A stretch of DNA of 12,502 bases from DASSBG01 sp965651365 (lineage in GTDB: Bacteria; Pseudomonadota; Gammaproteobacteria; Xanthomonadales; Rhodanobacteraceae), in assembly GCA_965651365.1 (NCBI GenBank), contig CBFGSA010000081.1, positions 1-12,502 on the forward strand, in the 5' to 3' direction. Position numbers and translations under genes: made by a program. Below are positions 6,174 to 12,502 of the stretch, piece after piece. The notes under the pieces were generated by a model. It was not told the origin of the DNA, ran no database searches, and was given only the letters and a program-made list of their open reading frames with translations. The first letter of the stretch is position 1; the number at the start of each line of letters is the position of its first letter.

Positions 6174-6622
6174 TACCAGTTTTCTCCCCAGTCGGCGTCG
6201 GTCTTCTCGGTGACCGCGGTGGCATGGCTGCTGGCGCGGCGGCGCAGCCAGATCGCGGCACCGGCGCCGCCGAGGATGAGGATCAGGGCCGGTCCGAACC
6301 ACAACAGCCAGGTGCCCGGCTTGACCGGTGGCTTGTACAGCACGAACTCGGAGTAGCGATCCACCAGGTAGCGCTTGATTTCGGCGTCGCTCTTGCCGTT
6401 TTCCATCATCTCGAAGATGCGCTTGCGCAGATCGCGCGCAAGGTCTGCATTCGAGTCGGCCAGGTCCTCGTTCTGGCACACCATGCAGCGCAGCTGCCTG
6501 GTCAGATTCTGGAAACGCTCGCGCTGGGCGTCGTTCTTGAACGGCAGCGGCTCGATCGCATGCGCGATGCCAATCACCAGCAGCAGCATGAATGGCAGCA
6601 GCCAGCGCACTCGCCTCGTCAT
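6173..6622 (-). CDS. ccmH: Cytochrome c maturation thiol oxidoreductase CcmH (CcmL type)
   Basis: 149 residues: the short CcmH form, without the TPR part. A signal peptide (about 1-22, ending in AHA) is followed by a periplasmic three-helix domain with the redox motif LRCMVCQ (C46, C49). A membrane helix (about 104-126, WLLWFGPALILILGGAGAAIWL) and a short cytoplasmic tail end the protein. It helps keep the CXXCH thiols of apocytochrome c reduced for heme attachment, working with CcmG, CcmF and CcmI. The start ATG overlaps the ccmG stop (ATGA) and its own stop overlaps the ccmI start, so translation of the three is likely coupled. Confidence 0.96.
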   Translation of the reverse strand: MTRRVRWLLPFMLLLVIGIAHAIEPLPFKNDAQRERFQNLTRQLRCMVCQNEDLADSNADLARDLRKRIFEMMENGKSDAEIKRYLVDRYSEFVLYKPPVKPGTWLLWFGPALILILGGAGAAIWLRRRASSHATAVTEKTDADWGENW

Positions 6623-7170
6623 GACGATTCTCCGGAGGTGAGCTTGCGAATGGCAGGCTCCAGCTCGCGCTCGATCACCTTGTCGTCCAGCGGACCGATA
6701 TGCTTGTAGCGAATGACACCCTTGCCATCGATCAGGAAGGTTTCCGGCGCGCCGTAGATGCCGAAGTCGATCGCGGTCTGGCCGCTGACATCGGCAATCA
6801 CCATGTGGTACGGGTCGCCGTGGCGTGCCAGCCACGCCTTGGCGTCGGCGGGCTGGTCGCGGTAGTTGTAGCCGATCAGGGGCACGCCCAGATTGCGCGC
6901 GCCCCGCATCAGCACCGGATGCTCCTCGCCGCAGGCAAAGCACCAGCTCGCGAACACGTTGAGCAGGTAGGGTTTGCCCAGCAGGTCGGCCCTGGTCACC
7001 TTCACCGATGGCTGGTCCAGGCGCGGCAGATCGAAGGCCGGTGCCGGCTTGTTGATCAGCGGCGAGGGCACGTAGTTGGACACGTGCGAGGTGTTCCACC
7101 AGATGCCAAAGCCGAACAGGGCCATCAGCAATGCGAAACCGATCAAGGGCAGCAGGCGATTCATGCTCAT
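6619..7170 (-). CDS. ccmG: Periplasmic thioredoxin CcmG (DsbE)
   Basis: 183 residues. One N-terminal membrane anchor (about 5-25) holds a thioredoxin domain in the periplasm. The active site is WCFAC (C77, C80), and the cis-proline segment is YGAPETFLID (139-148, P142), matching the GxPE signature of DsbE/CcmG proteins. The usual acidic glutamate pair follows as GEEHP. It passes electrons (from DsbD/CcdA in the family) to CcmH or directly to apocytochrome. The dipeptide between the active-site cysteines, Phe-Ala, differs from the Pro-Thr of E. coli. The ATG at 7170 overlaps the ccmF stop by 4 bases; a second ATG two codons later (MNRLLP) is an equally possible start. Confidence 0.96.
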   Translation of the reverse strand: MSMNRLLPLIGFALLMALFGFGIWWNTSHVSNYVPSPLINKPAPAFDLPRLDQPSVKVTRADLLGKPYLLNVFASWCFACGEEHPVLMRGARNLGVPLIGYNYRDQPADAKAWLARHGDPYHMVIADVSGQTAIDFGIYGAPETFLIDGKGVIRYKHIGPLDDKVIERELEPAIRKLTSGESS

Positions 7171-9143
7171 GCGTGGCTTTCCGCCGCTGCTGAGACCCGC
7201 GCCCGGCGTGCCTCGTGCACATGGCGGAAGCGGCGATCGCCGGCAGCCACGAAGCCGCCCAGCATCATCAGCATGCCGCCGGCCCAGATCCAGCGCACGA
7301 AGGGCTTGTCGTAGATGCGCATCGACCAGGCGGTCTTTTCCGGCGCCGAATCATCCAGCGGCTCGCCCAGCGCCACGTACAGGTCACCCAGAATGCCCGG
7401 CCGGATCGCAGCCTCGGTCTGCACCTGGCCACGCGGGTAGGTGCGCTTTTGCGGATGCAGCACGGTCACGGTCCTGCCGTTTTTGAGCACGCTGACGGTG
7501 CCCTGCTCGGCGGTCCAGTTGGGGCCTTCCGTGTGCTCCAGTTTGTCGAAGCGGAACTGGTAGCCGCCTACGGTCTGCTCCTGGCCCGGCACCATGCGCA
7601 CGTCACGCTGCACACTCAGGGCCGTTGTCAGCATGGCACCGGCGATAAAGATGCCGACACCCGCGTGGGCCAGCAGCATGCCGGCCATTTCAGCCGGATA
7701 GCGGCGTCCGGCCGGTGCCTCGCGCCAGCGCTTGACGGCGTAGGAAATCACGCCGGTAAGCAGGTACACGGCGGCCATGCCACCCAGCCAGCCGCGCCAG
7801 CCCATGGCCGCGGTCTGCAGCCAGGCCACCAATGCGGTGATGATCACGGCTGCGACGGCGCAGCGCGCCAGCAGCCAGCCGATCTGGCGCGGCTCGCCCC
7901 GGCCCCAGCGCAGGTACGGCCCGGTTGGCATCACCAGCACCAGCGGTGCCATCAGCAGCACGAACAGGAAACCGAAGTAGGGCGGGCCGACCGATATCCG
8001 GCCCAGGTTGAAGGCCTCGCCGAACAGCGGATACAGCGTGCCCAGCAGCACCATGGCCGCGGCCGTGGTCAGCAGCAGATTGGCGATCAGGATTGCAGTC
8101 TCGCGCGAGAACACCGAGAACGGCTTGGCCTGGCTGAGCTTGGGTGCGCGCAGCGCGTACAGCGCCAGCGAAAAGCCGATCACGATGCCGAGATAGATCA
8201 GGATGAACACGCCGCGTTTGGGGTCGGAAGCGAAGGCGTGCACACTGGTCAAAACGCCCGAGCGCACCAGGAAAGTGCCGAGCAGGCTCAGCGAGAAGGC
8301 GAAGATCGACAGCAGGATGGTCCAGGCGCGCAGGCCGCCGCGTTTTTCGGTGATGGCCTGGGTGTGGATCAGGGCCGCGCCGACCAGCCACGGCATGAAC
8401 GAGGCATTCTCGACCGGATCCCAGAACCACCAGCCGCCCCAGCCCAGCTCGTAGTAGGCCCAGGCACTGCCGGCCACGATGCCCAGGGTCAGAAAGCCCC
8501 ACGCAACATTGGTCCAGGGTCGTGCCCAGCGCACCCATTTTTCGTCCAGCCGGCCTTCCAGCAGGGCGGCGATCGCAAAGGCGAAGGCGACCGAGAAGCC
8601 GACATAGCCCATGTACAGGATCGGCGGATGGAAGGTCATGCCCGGGTCCTGCAGCACCGGATTGAGATCGGCGCCATCCAGCGGCGCCGGCAGCATGCGC
8701 CCGAACGGGTTGGAAGTGAAGATGATGAACAGCAAGAAGCCGACGCTGACCAGGCCCAGCACGCCCAGCACGCGGGCCATGAACACCTCCGGCAGCTTGC
8801 GGCTGAAGGCTGCGACCGCCACCGTCCAGGCGTTGAGGATCAGTATCCACAGCAGCAGCGAACCTTCGTGCGCGCCCCACACCGCGGCGATGCGGTAATA
8901 CCACGGCAGCTCGCTGTTCGAGTTCTGCGCCACGTAGGCGACCGAGAAATCGAACTGCAAAAAGGCCCAGGTCAGAATGCCGAAGGCCAGCAGTACGAAC
9001 ACCGCCTGACCGGCCGCCGCCGGCCGCGCCACCGCCATCAGCCGGTCATTGCCGCGCCAGGCGCCCAGCAGCGGCAGCACGCCCTGCGCCAGCGCCAGCA
9101 GCAGGGCAAGGATCAGGGCGAATTGGCCGAGTTCGGGGGTCAT
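7167..9143 (-). CDS. ccmF: Heme lyase subunit CcmF
   Basis: 658 residues, near the family length, with many membrane helices. CcmF takes heme from holo-CcmE and, with CcmH and CcmI, ligates it to apocytochrome c on the periplasmic side. The tryptophan-rich WWD signature is GWGGWWFWDPVENASFMPW (234-252). Histidines at the positions expected for the heme sites are H172 (MTFHPPILYMGY), H260 (ALIHTQA), H302 (TSVHAFASDP) and H493 (LLAHAGVG). A large periplasmic loop lies at about 510-615, before the last helix (617-635). The ATG at 9143 has a moderate ribosome site (AAAGG) just upstream. Unlike the other ccm junctions, it is separated from ccmE by a 347-base repeat-rich gap. Confidence 0.97.
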   Translation of the reverse strand: MTPELGQFALILALLLALAQGVLPLLGAWRGNDRLMAVARPAAAGQAVFVLLAFGILTWAFLQFDFSVAYVAQNSNSELPWYYRIAAVWGAHEGSLLLWILILNAWTVAVAAFSRKLPEVFMARVLGVLGLVSVGFLLFIIFTSNPFGRMLPAPLDGADLNPVLQDPGMTFHPPILYMGYVGFSVAFAFAIAALLEGRLDEKWVRWARPWTNVAWGFLTLGIVAGSAWAYYELGWGGWWFWDPVENASFMPWLVGAALIHTQAITEKRGGLRAWTILLSIFAFSLSLLGTFLVRSGVLTSVHAFASDPKRGVFILIYLGIVIGFSLALYALRAPKLSQAKPFSVFSRETAILIANLLLTTAAAMVLLGTLYPLFGEAFNLGRISVGPPYFGFLFVLLMAPLVLVMPTGPYLRWGRGEPRQIGWLLARCAVAAVIITALVAWLQTAAMGWRGWLGGMAAVYLLTGVISYAVKRWREAPAGRRYPAEMAGMLLAHAGVGIFIAGAMLTTALSVQRDVRMVPGQEQTVGGYQFRFDKLEHTEGPNWTAEQGTVSVLKNGRTVTVLHPQKRTYPRGQVQTEAAIRPGILGDLYVALGEPLDDSAPEKTAWSMRIYDKPFVRWIWAGGMLMMLGGFVAAGDRRFRHVHEARRARVSAAAESHA

Positions 9144-9153
9144 GGCCTTTGGC

Positions 9154-9181
9154 CGGGAATCGGGAATCGGGAATCGGGAAT
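9154..9181 (+). repeat. Heptamer array, CGGGAAT x4
   Basis: Four exact tandem copies of CGGGAAT, starting 11 bases upstream of the ccmF ATG. It is the inverted partner of the array at 9497-9524. The two arrays have the same number of units and enclose 315 bases. Confidence 0.95.
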
Positions 9182-9338
9182 CGTGTTGAACCTTGCGGTT
9201 CCGCCGTCACTCCGGCGCAACAAGTACTGTCCGCTCTTCGAATAGTCGATTGTCAACACTGTCTGCAACCTCACGTCTTTTTCTATTGCTTGAACCGCCG
9301 AGAACAACATCTGCAACTTGATTTGCACGCCCGACTTG

Positions 9339-9437
9339 GTCATTCCCGCGAAAGCGGGGATCCAGTGTCGTTACTACGCGGCTGCTGGCCGACAAAGTCG
9401 CTGGATCCCGGATATCGCTTCGCGATTCCGGGATGAC
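9339..9437. repeat. MITE-like 99-base inverted element
   Basis: The left part (9339-9365) begins GTCATTCCCGCGAAAGCGGG and ends GATCCAG. The right part (9401-9437) begins CTGGATCCCGG and ends CCGGGATGAC. The outer ends (GTCAT/ATGAC) and the inner ends (GATCCAG/CTGGATC) are mutual inverted repeats, and each half folds on itself (CCCGC-GAAA-GCGGG on the left). The left half resembles the ATTCCC-N8-GGGAAT repeats (dRS3-like) known from several proteobacteria. The right half shares its outer stem with 3666-3703. There is no transposase gene here, so the element would be non-autonomous. Confidence 0.8.
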
Positions 9438-9490
9438 AAAGGAGGCTTCCGATGCATAGTCATTGTGCCGAAAACCTCATGCTTTTGCCT

Positions 9491-9964
9491 TTAACGATTC
9501 TCGATTCCCGATTCCCGATTCCCGGCGCCGGCTTCGCCGGCGCCATGCGCCTTCTCCATCGCCTGTTTCAGCTCGCGCGGCATGTAGGTTTCGTCGTGCT
9601 TGGCCAAAAGTTCGGTGGCGACGAAGGTCTTGCCCTGCATGTGGCCGGTGGCGATGACGGACTGGTTGTCGCGGAACAGGTCGGGGGCGATGCCGGTGTA
9701 GGTGACGTGCATGGCATCGTCGGCATCGACCACGGTGAAGTCGATGCGCAGCGAGTCCTTGGCGCGCCTGATCGAGCCGGCCTTGACCATGCCGCCAAGG
9801 CGGAAGGTGGCGTAGGGCGCGGCCTGGCCGGCGACCACCTGGCTGGGCGTGAACAGGTAGTTCATGTTGCGGCTCAGGGCCCAGGCGATCAGGCTGGTGG
9901 CGATGCCGGCCGCGGCCAGCAGCAGCACGATCAGGATCAGGCGGCGTTTGCGTTTGCTGCGCAT
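9491..9964 (-). CDS. ccmE: Heme chaperone CcmE
   Basis: 157 residues. CcmE binds heme covalently in the periplasm and carries it from the CcmABCD complex to CcmF. One N-terminal membrane anchor (about 9-30) precedes an OB-fold domain (about 45-130). The covalent heme site is H123 with Y127 in LLAKHDETYMP. The core ends near MEKAH (136-140). The last 17 residues are low in complexity: GAGEAGAG is encoded by a perfect 9-base-pair palindrome (9524-9544), and GNRESGIENR by the ATTCCCG heptamer array read on the minus strand. The ATG at 9964 shares a base with the ccmD stop (TGATG). The tail is probably dispensable, since family C-termini vary, but that is inference. Confidence 0.96.
   Translation of the reverse strand: MRSKRKRRLILIVLLLAAAGIATSLIAWALSRNMNYLFTPSQVVAGQAAPYATFRLGGMVKAGSIRRAKDSLRIDFTVVDADDAMHVTYTGIAPDLFRDNQSVIATGHMQGKTFVATELLAKHDETYMPRELKQAMEKAHGAGEAGAGNRESGIENR
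9497..9524 (-). repeat. Heptamer array within the ccmE 3' end
   Basis: Four tandem units on the plus strand: ATTCTCG once, then ATTCCCG three times. This is the inverted counterpart of 9154-9181. It lies inside ccmE and codes for its last residues. Confidence 0.95.
9524..9544. repeat. Perfect 9-bp palindrome in ccmE
   Basis: GGCGCCGGC (9524-9532) and GCCGGCGCC (9536-9544) are exact inverted copies around TTC. It directly adjoins the heptamer array and encodes GAGEAGAG near the CcmE C-terminus. In RNA it would form a very stable hairpin just before the stop codon. Confidence 0.85.
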
Positions 9965-10134
9965 CAGGAACCTCGACGGGCGTGTTGACGTTTCTGCCTG
10001 GCGCGAATCTCGCGCAGGGTCCGGCGGCTGCGAATGCCCGAAATCAGATAGTCGGCCAGCAGCACGATGAAGAACACGGCGAAGGCCGGCCAGACGTAGA
10101 CGGCATAACCGCCCATGGCTAAAAAGGCGTTCAC
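9964..10134 (-). CDS. ccmD: Cytochrome c maturation protein CcmD
   Basis: 56 residues, typical of this tiny membrane protein. It has one membrane helix (about 10-30, YAVYVWPAFAVFFIVLLADYL) followed by a highly basic cytoplasmic tail (RSRRTLREIRARQKRQHARRGS). CcmD stabilises the CcmC-CcmE-heme complex and helps release holo-CcmE from CcmABC. I chose the GTG at 10134 because it overlaps the ccmC stop as GTGA, the same 4-base coupling seen elsewhere in the operon. An ATG six codons later (MGGYAVYV) would give 50 residues and is the alternative. The stop shares a base with the ccmE start. Confidence 0.92.
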   Translation of the reverse strand: MNAFLAMGGYAVYVWPAFAVFFIVLLADYLISGIRSRRTLREIRARQKRQHARRGS

Positions 10135-10880
10135 GGATTGGCTCCCGCGAGCTTCTGCACCCACTGCTTGCCGCGCTCCAGCGACAGCAGCGCGGCTTGC
10201 GCCCGGCCCAGCAGGCTGGCACCGAAGTACAGCTTGGTCGCCACCATCATGGTCAGCAGCGGCCACAGCATGGAAGTGGAGATGTTGGACGGGCCGAACA
10301 GGCGCACCGTGGTGCCCTGATGCAAGGTGTTCCACCACACCACCGAGTAGTGCACGATCGGCAGGTTGACCACGCCGATCAGTACCAGGAAGGCGGCCGC
10401 CCGTGCACCGCGGCGCGGGTCTTCAAAAGCGTGGTACAGGCCGATCACGCCCAGGTACAGGAACAGCAGCACCAGCTCCGAGGTCAGGCGCGCATCCCAG
10501 GTCCACCAGGTGCCCCACATCGGCTTGCCCCACAGCGAGCCGGTGACGAGGGTGATGAAGGTGAAGGCGGCGCCGATCGGCGCGCACTCCATGGCGACGA
10601 TCTCGGCCAGCTTCATGCGCCACACCAGGGCCACGAAGGCCGCGACCGCCATCACGCCGTAAATGAACAGGCTCATCCAGGCGCTCGGCACATGGATGAA
10701 AATGATGCGGTAGGCATCGCCCTGCTGGTAGTCGGCCGGTGCCAGCACCAGGCCACCGTACAGCGCGACCGCGCCCGTGATCAGCGCCAGCACCAGCAGC
10801 CAGGGCTTGAGTACGCTGGCGAAGCGGAAGAAGCTGGGCGGCGAGCCGAGCTTGTGAAACCATGTGGCGAGAATGTTCAT
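10131..10880 (-). CDS. ccmC: Heme delivery membrane protein CcmC
   Basis: 249 residues with about six membrane helices. CcmC presents heme to CcmE in the periplasm. The WWD-family signature is MWGTWWTWDARLTSELVL (121-138). The histidines expected to hold heme on either side are H63 (FIHVPSAWMS) and H187 (WWNTLHQGTTV). It belongs to the same heme-handling superfamily as CcmF and CcsA. The ATG at 10880 overlaps the ccmB stop by 4 bases, and the stop overlaps ccmD. Confidence 0.97.
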   Translation of the reverse strand: MNILATWFHKLGSPPSFFRFASVLKPWLLVLALITGAVALYGGLVLAPADYQQGDAYRIIFIHVPSAWMSLFIYGVMAVAAFVALVWRMKLAEIVAMECAPIGAAFTFITLVTGSLWGKPMWGTWWTWDARLTSELVLLFLYLGVIGLYHAFEDPRRGARAAAFLVLIGVVNLPIVHYSVVWWNTLHQGTTVRLFGPSNISTSMLWPLLTMMVATKLYFGASLLGRAQAALLSLERGKQWVQKLAGANP

Positions 10881-11569
10881 GCGTCCAGAGTAATTCGCAA
10901 TGCGGTCGCGCAAGCCAGTGGCGCCAGCACCAGGGCCAGCACCAGAATCGCGGCCAGAAAAGCCAGCGGCGCATGCCAGGGAAGACCCTGTTCGGCAGCG
11001 GAAACCGCGCCGGCGGCAAAGATCACCACGGGCACCATCAAGGGCAACAGCATCAGGGCCAGCAGCATACCAGATCGGCGCGTATTGGCGGTCAGTGCGA
11101 CCAGCATCGCGCCGATCAGACTGATCAGCGGCGTGGCCAGCAAAAGCGCCAGCAGCAGGACCGGAAGCACCGCAGTTGGCAAGTTCAGCATGGCGGCCAG
11201 AAGCGGTGAAATCAGCAGCAGCGGCAGGGCCGTGCTCAGCCAGTGCGCCAGCATGCGCGCGGCCACCAGCGGCGCCAGCGGCTGCGGCGCCAGCAGCATC
11301 TGTTCCATCGAGCCGTCCTCGATGTCGCCGCGAAACAGGCTGTCCAGGCTCAGCAGCATCGCCAGCAGCACCGTCACCAGCACCACACCGGCTGCGATGC
11401 GTGCCAGCAGCGCAGACTCCGGGCCCAGCGCGAAGGGGAACAGGGTGGCCACGATCAGCGCATACAGCAGCGGCAGCAGGGCATCGCCGCGGCGCCGCCA
11501 CACCAGCAGCAGGTCGCGGCGTAACTGGGCTGCAGCCGCGCGTGCAATGCCTGGCGCGCGCAAACTCAT
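10877..11569 (-). CDS. ccmB: ABC transporter permease CcmB
   Basis: 230 residues with about six membrane helices. It carries the family's conserved loop LFRGDIEDGSMEQMLLAPQ (78-96), which resembles the FxxDxxDGSLEQ region of CcmB proteins and probably contacts CcmA. With CcmA and CcmC it forms the complex that uses ATP to release heme-loaded CcmE. It is unlikely to transport heme itself, according to work on the family. The ATG at 11569 overlaps the ccmA stop by 4 bases. Confidence 0.95.
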   Translation of the reverse strand: MSLRAPGIARAAAAQLRRDLLLVWRRRGDALLPLLYALIVATLFPFALGPESALLARIAAGVVLVTVLLAMLLSLDSLFRGDIEDGSMEQMLLAPQPLAPLVAARMLAHWLSTALPLLLISPLLAAMLNLPTAVLPVLLLALLLATPLISLIGAMLVALTANTRRSGMLLALMLLPLMVPVVIFAAGAVSAAEQGLPWHAPLAFLAAILVLALVLAPLACATALRITLDA

Positions 11570-12201
11570 GGTGACAGCCCGATGCAGCGCACATCACCTT
11601 GCACATAGCGCACCGTGCCATGACTGGTGGCCAGCGCCGCGCCGCCCTCACCGACGTGGCGCTCCAGCAGACGGTTGACCAGGGCAATGCCGTGCCGGTC
11701 GAGGTTGGCCCAGGGCTCGTCCAGCAGCCAGATCGCGGCCGGCACCAGCAGCAGCCGGGCCAGCGCCACGCGCTTTTTCTGCCCGGCCGAAAGCTGCTTG
11801 ACCGGTTCGTGCTCGTAACCGGCCAGCTCCACGCCCTCGATGGCGCTGCTCGGGCTGACGCCGCGACGGCGCCCGTACAGCCCTTGCGTGTAGCGCAGAT
11901 TCTCCAGCACGGTCAGATCGGCCTTGAGCCCCAGATGATGTCCGAGGTAGAGGATCTCGCCGGCGGCACGATCGCGCTCCAGCCTGCGGCCATGCAACAG
12001 CACCTCGCCCGCATGGCCGTGCAGCATGGCCGCCAGAATCCGCATCAGTGTGGTCTTGCCGCTGCCGTTGTCGCCCTCGACCAGCACCAGCTCGCCAGCG
12101 TGCACGGCAAAATCCAGTGGCCCGAAAACCGGCTCGTCGCGGCGCGCAAAAGCCAGCCCCCGCGCCTGAAGCAGGGCCACCGTGGAAGTCGAATTGCTCA
12201 T
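11566..12201 (-). CDS. ccmA: Heme exporter ATPase CcmA
   Basis: 211 residues from the ATG at 12201, close to the E. coli length. It is a complete ABC ATPase: Walker A GDNGSGKTT (43-51), signature LSAGQKKRVALAR (137-149), Walker B AIWLLDEPWANLD (156-168) and the switch histidine in ATSHG (H194). It powers release of holo-CcmE from the CcmABCD complex. Upstream in-frame ATGs at 12213 and 12255 would lengthen the protein to 215 or 229 residues. The one at 12213 has a possible AAGG ribosome site, so the start is uncertain. I prefer 12201 because homologous proteins begin shortly before the LLQARGLAFAR strand. It is the first gene of the ccm operon. Confidence 0.95.
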   Translation of the reverse strand: MSNSTSTVALLQARGLAFARRDEPVFGPLDFAVHAGELVLVEGDNGSGKTTLMRILAAMLHGHAGEVLLHGRRLERDRAAGEILYLGHHLGLKADLTVLENLRYTQGLYGRRRGVSPSSAIEGVELAGYEHEPVKQLSAGQKKRVALARLLLVPAAIWLLDEPWANLDRHGIALVNRLLERHVGEGGAALATSHGTVRYVQGDVRCIGLSP

Positions 12202-12502
12202 GGTCGCGGCCATTGTCCCAGCCTTGCCGTGGGCTGTCACCTGCGCAGCCCGCATTCACCCGTTCGCAACATCGCGTTGCACCATCAATTTCAGGCACAG
12301 CGCCACGGTGGGCAGGTGAAGCCAGCCCACCCTACGACGCAGGGCAACGTTCGCGATACCAGGTAGGGTGGGCAAAGCGCAGCGTGCCCACGCAGTGTTC
12401 AGACATCCCACCACGGTGGGCAGGTAGGGCCAGCCCAGCCTGCGGCCTCAGGCCACCACGTCGATCGGGAGCGGGGATAATTCATTGCGAGCCTGATTGG
12501 CG
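12202..12502. other. Upstream region of the ccm operon, no gene
   Basis: These 301 bases must hold the ccm promoter unless transcription enters from outside the window, but I see no convincing -35/-10 pair. The content is a small hairpin GCAAC-ATCGC-GTTGC (12266-12280) and the GTGGGC repeats listed separately. No reading frame here looks protein-like. Confidence 0.6.
12303..12438. repeat. GTGGGC-type intergenic repeats
   Basis: CCACGGTGGGCAGGT occurs at 12303-12317 and again at 12411-12425, each followed by a GCCAGCCCA segment that can pair back to GGTGGGC. Between them TAGGGTGGGCAAAGCGCAG starts at 12364, with GTGGGC and GCCCAC forming a hairpin. The middle motif resembles a repeat widespread between genes in Xanthomonadales and Pseudomonas; this is from memory and not checked. 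Confidence 0.7.

Larger units (their letters stand above)
9144..9490. other. Repeat-rich insert separating ccmE and ccmF
   Basis: There is no gene I can support in these 347 bases. They hold the left heptamer array (9154-9181), an AT-richer stretch without recognised content (about 9182-9338), the MITE-like element (9339-9437) and a short tail into the end of ccmE. Reading frames crossing the region on both strands are open mainly because the 7-base repeat contains no stop in any frame. The ccm operon probably reads through, as no strong terminator is visible. Confidence 0.7.

Noticed and set aside
7215..9245. Very long plus-strand open frame opposite ccmF
   Set aside because: It is a GC-rich shadow of ccmF. 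Its composition (Gln, His, Arg, Ala rich) is unlike a real protein, while the minus strand has all CcmF motifs.
9140..9343. 67-codon minus-strand reading frame whose stop overlaps the ccmF ATG by 4 bases, as other ccm genes do
   Set aside because: Its start lies in the GTCAT end of the MITE-like element, it has no ribosome site, and its end (PDSRFPIPG) is translation of the heptamer repeat. The overlap is probably chance, though a coupling leader role cannot be fully excluded.
9149..9436. 95-codon plus-strand frame through the ccmE-ccmF gap
   Set aside because: Its start (GNRESGIGNR) and end (LDPGYRFAIPG) are repeat translations. There is no recognisable domain and it is opposite to all genes here.
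12202..12255. Extended CcmA N-terminus starting at 12255
   Set aside because: The extra residues (MRAAQVTAHGKAGTMAAT) do not look like part of the ABC domain, and 12201 gives the usual length. The choice stays uncertain.

Overview
The window reads as chromosomal DNA from a GC-rich gammaproteobacterium, most likely of the Xanthomonadales (Lysobacter, Dokdonella or Rhodanobacter-like). The reasons are the serine O-succinyltransferase type of MetX protein, an undivided ccmABCDEFGHI order with separate ccmH and ccmI, a kynurenine-pathway type dehydrogenase/deaminase pair, and many short intergenic repeats of the kind common in that order. This placement is inference; no rRNA or other marker gene is present. 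Every gene I can support lies on the minus strand, so transcription runs from right to left.

Right half (about 12.2 to 5.1 kb): a complete System I cytochrome c maturation operon. CcmA (ATPase), CcmB and CcmC form the heme-handling membrane complex with the small CcmD. CcmE is the covalent heme chaperone. CcmF, CcmG, CcmH and CcmI carry out apocytochrome thiol reduction, apocytochrome binding and heme ligation. Nearly all junctions overlap by 1 to 4 bases, which suggests translational coupling. The exception is ccmE-ccmF, which is split by a 347-base repeat-rich, AT-richer insert. The repeats also encode the last residues of CcmE.

Middle (about 4.9 to 2.8 kb): a MetX-family acyltransferase, probably serine O-succinyltransferase for cysteine synthesis; then a repeat-containing gap; then a cysteine dioxygenase-like cupin; then tRNA-Leu(CAA) immediately downstream.

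Left part (about 2.8 to 0.17 kb): an aldehyde dehydrogenase of the 2-aminomuconic/2-hydroxymuconic semialdehyde type, a beta-carbonic anhydrase and a RidA-family protein of the 2-aminomuconate deaminase type. They are packed as one operon that would form the lower part of kynurenine (tryptophan) degradation. Beyond it, bases 1-172 hold heptamer arrays nested inside an exact 18-base inverted repeat.

I see no phage, transposase, CRISPR or defence genes. The most unusual material is the repeat layer: two loci with inverted arrays of 7-base units (different sequence, same layout), a MITE-like 99-base element, and the repeat-made C-terminus of CcmE.
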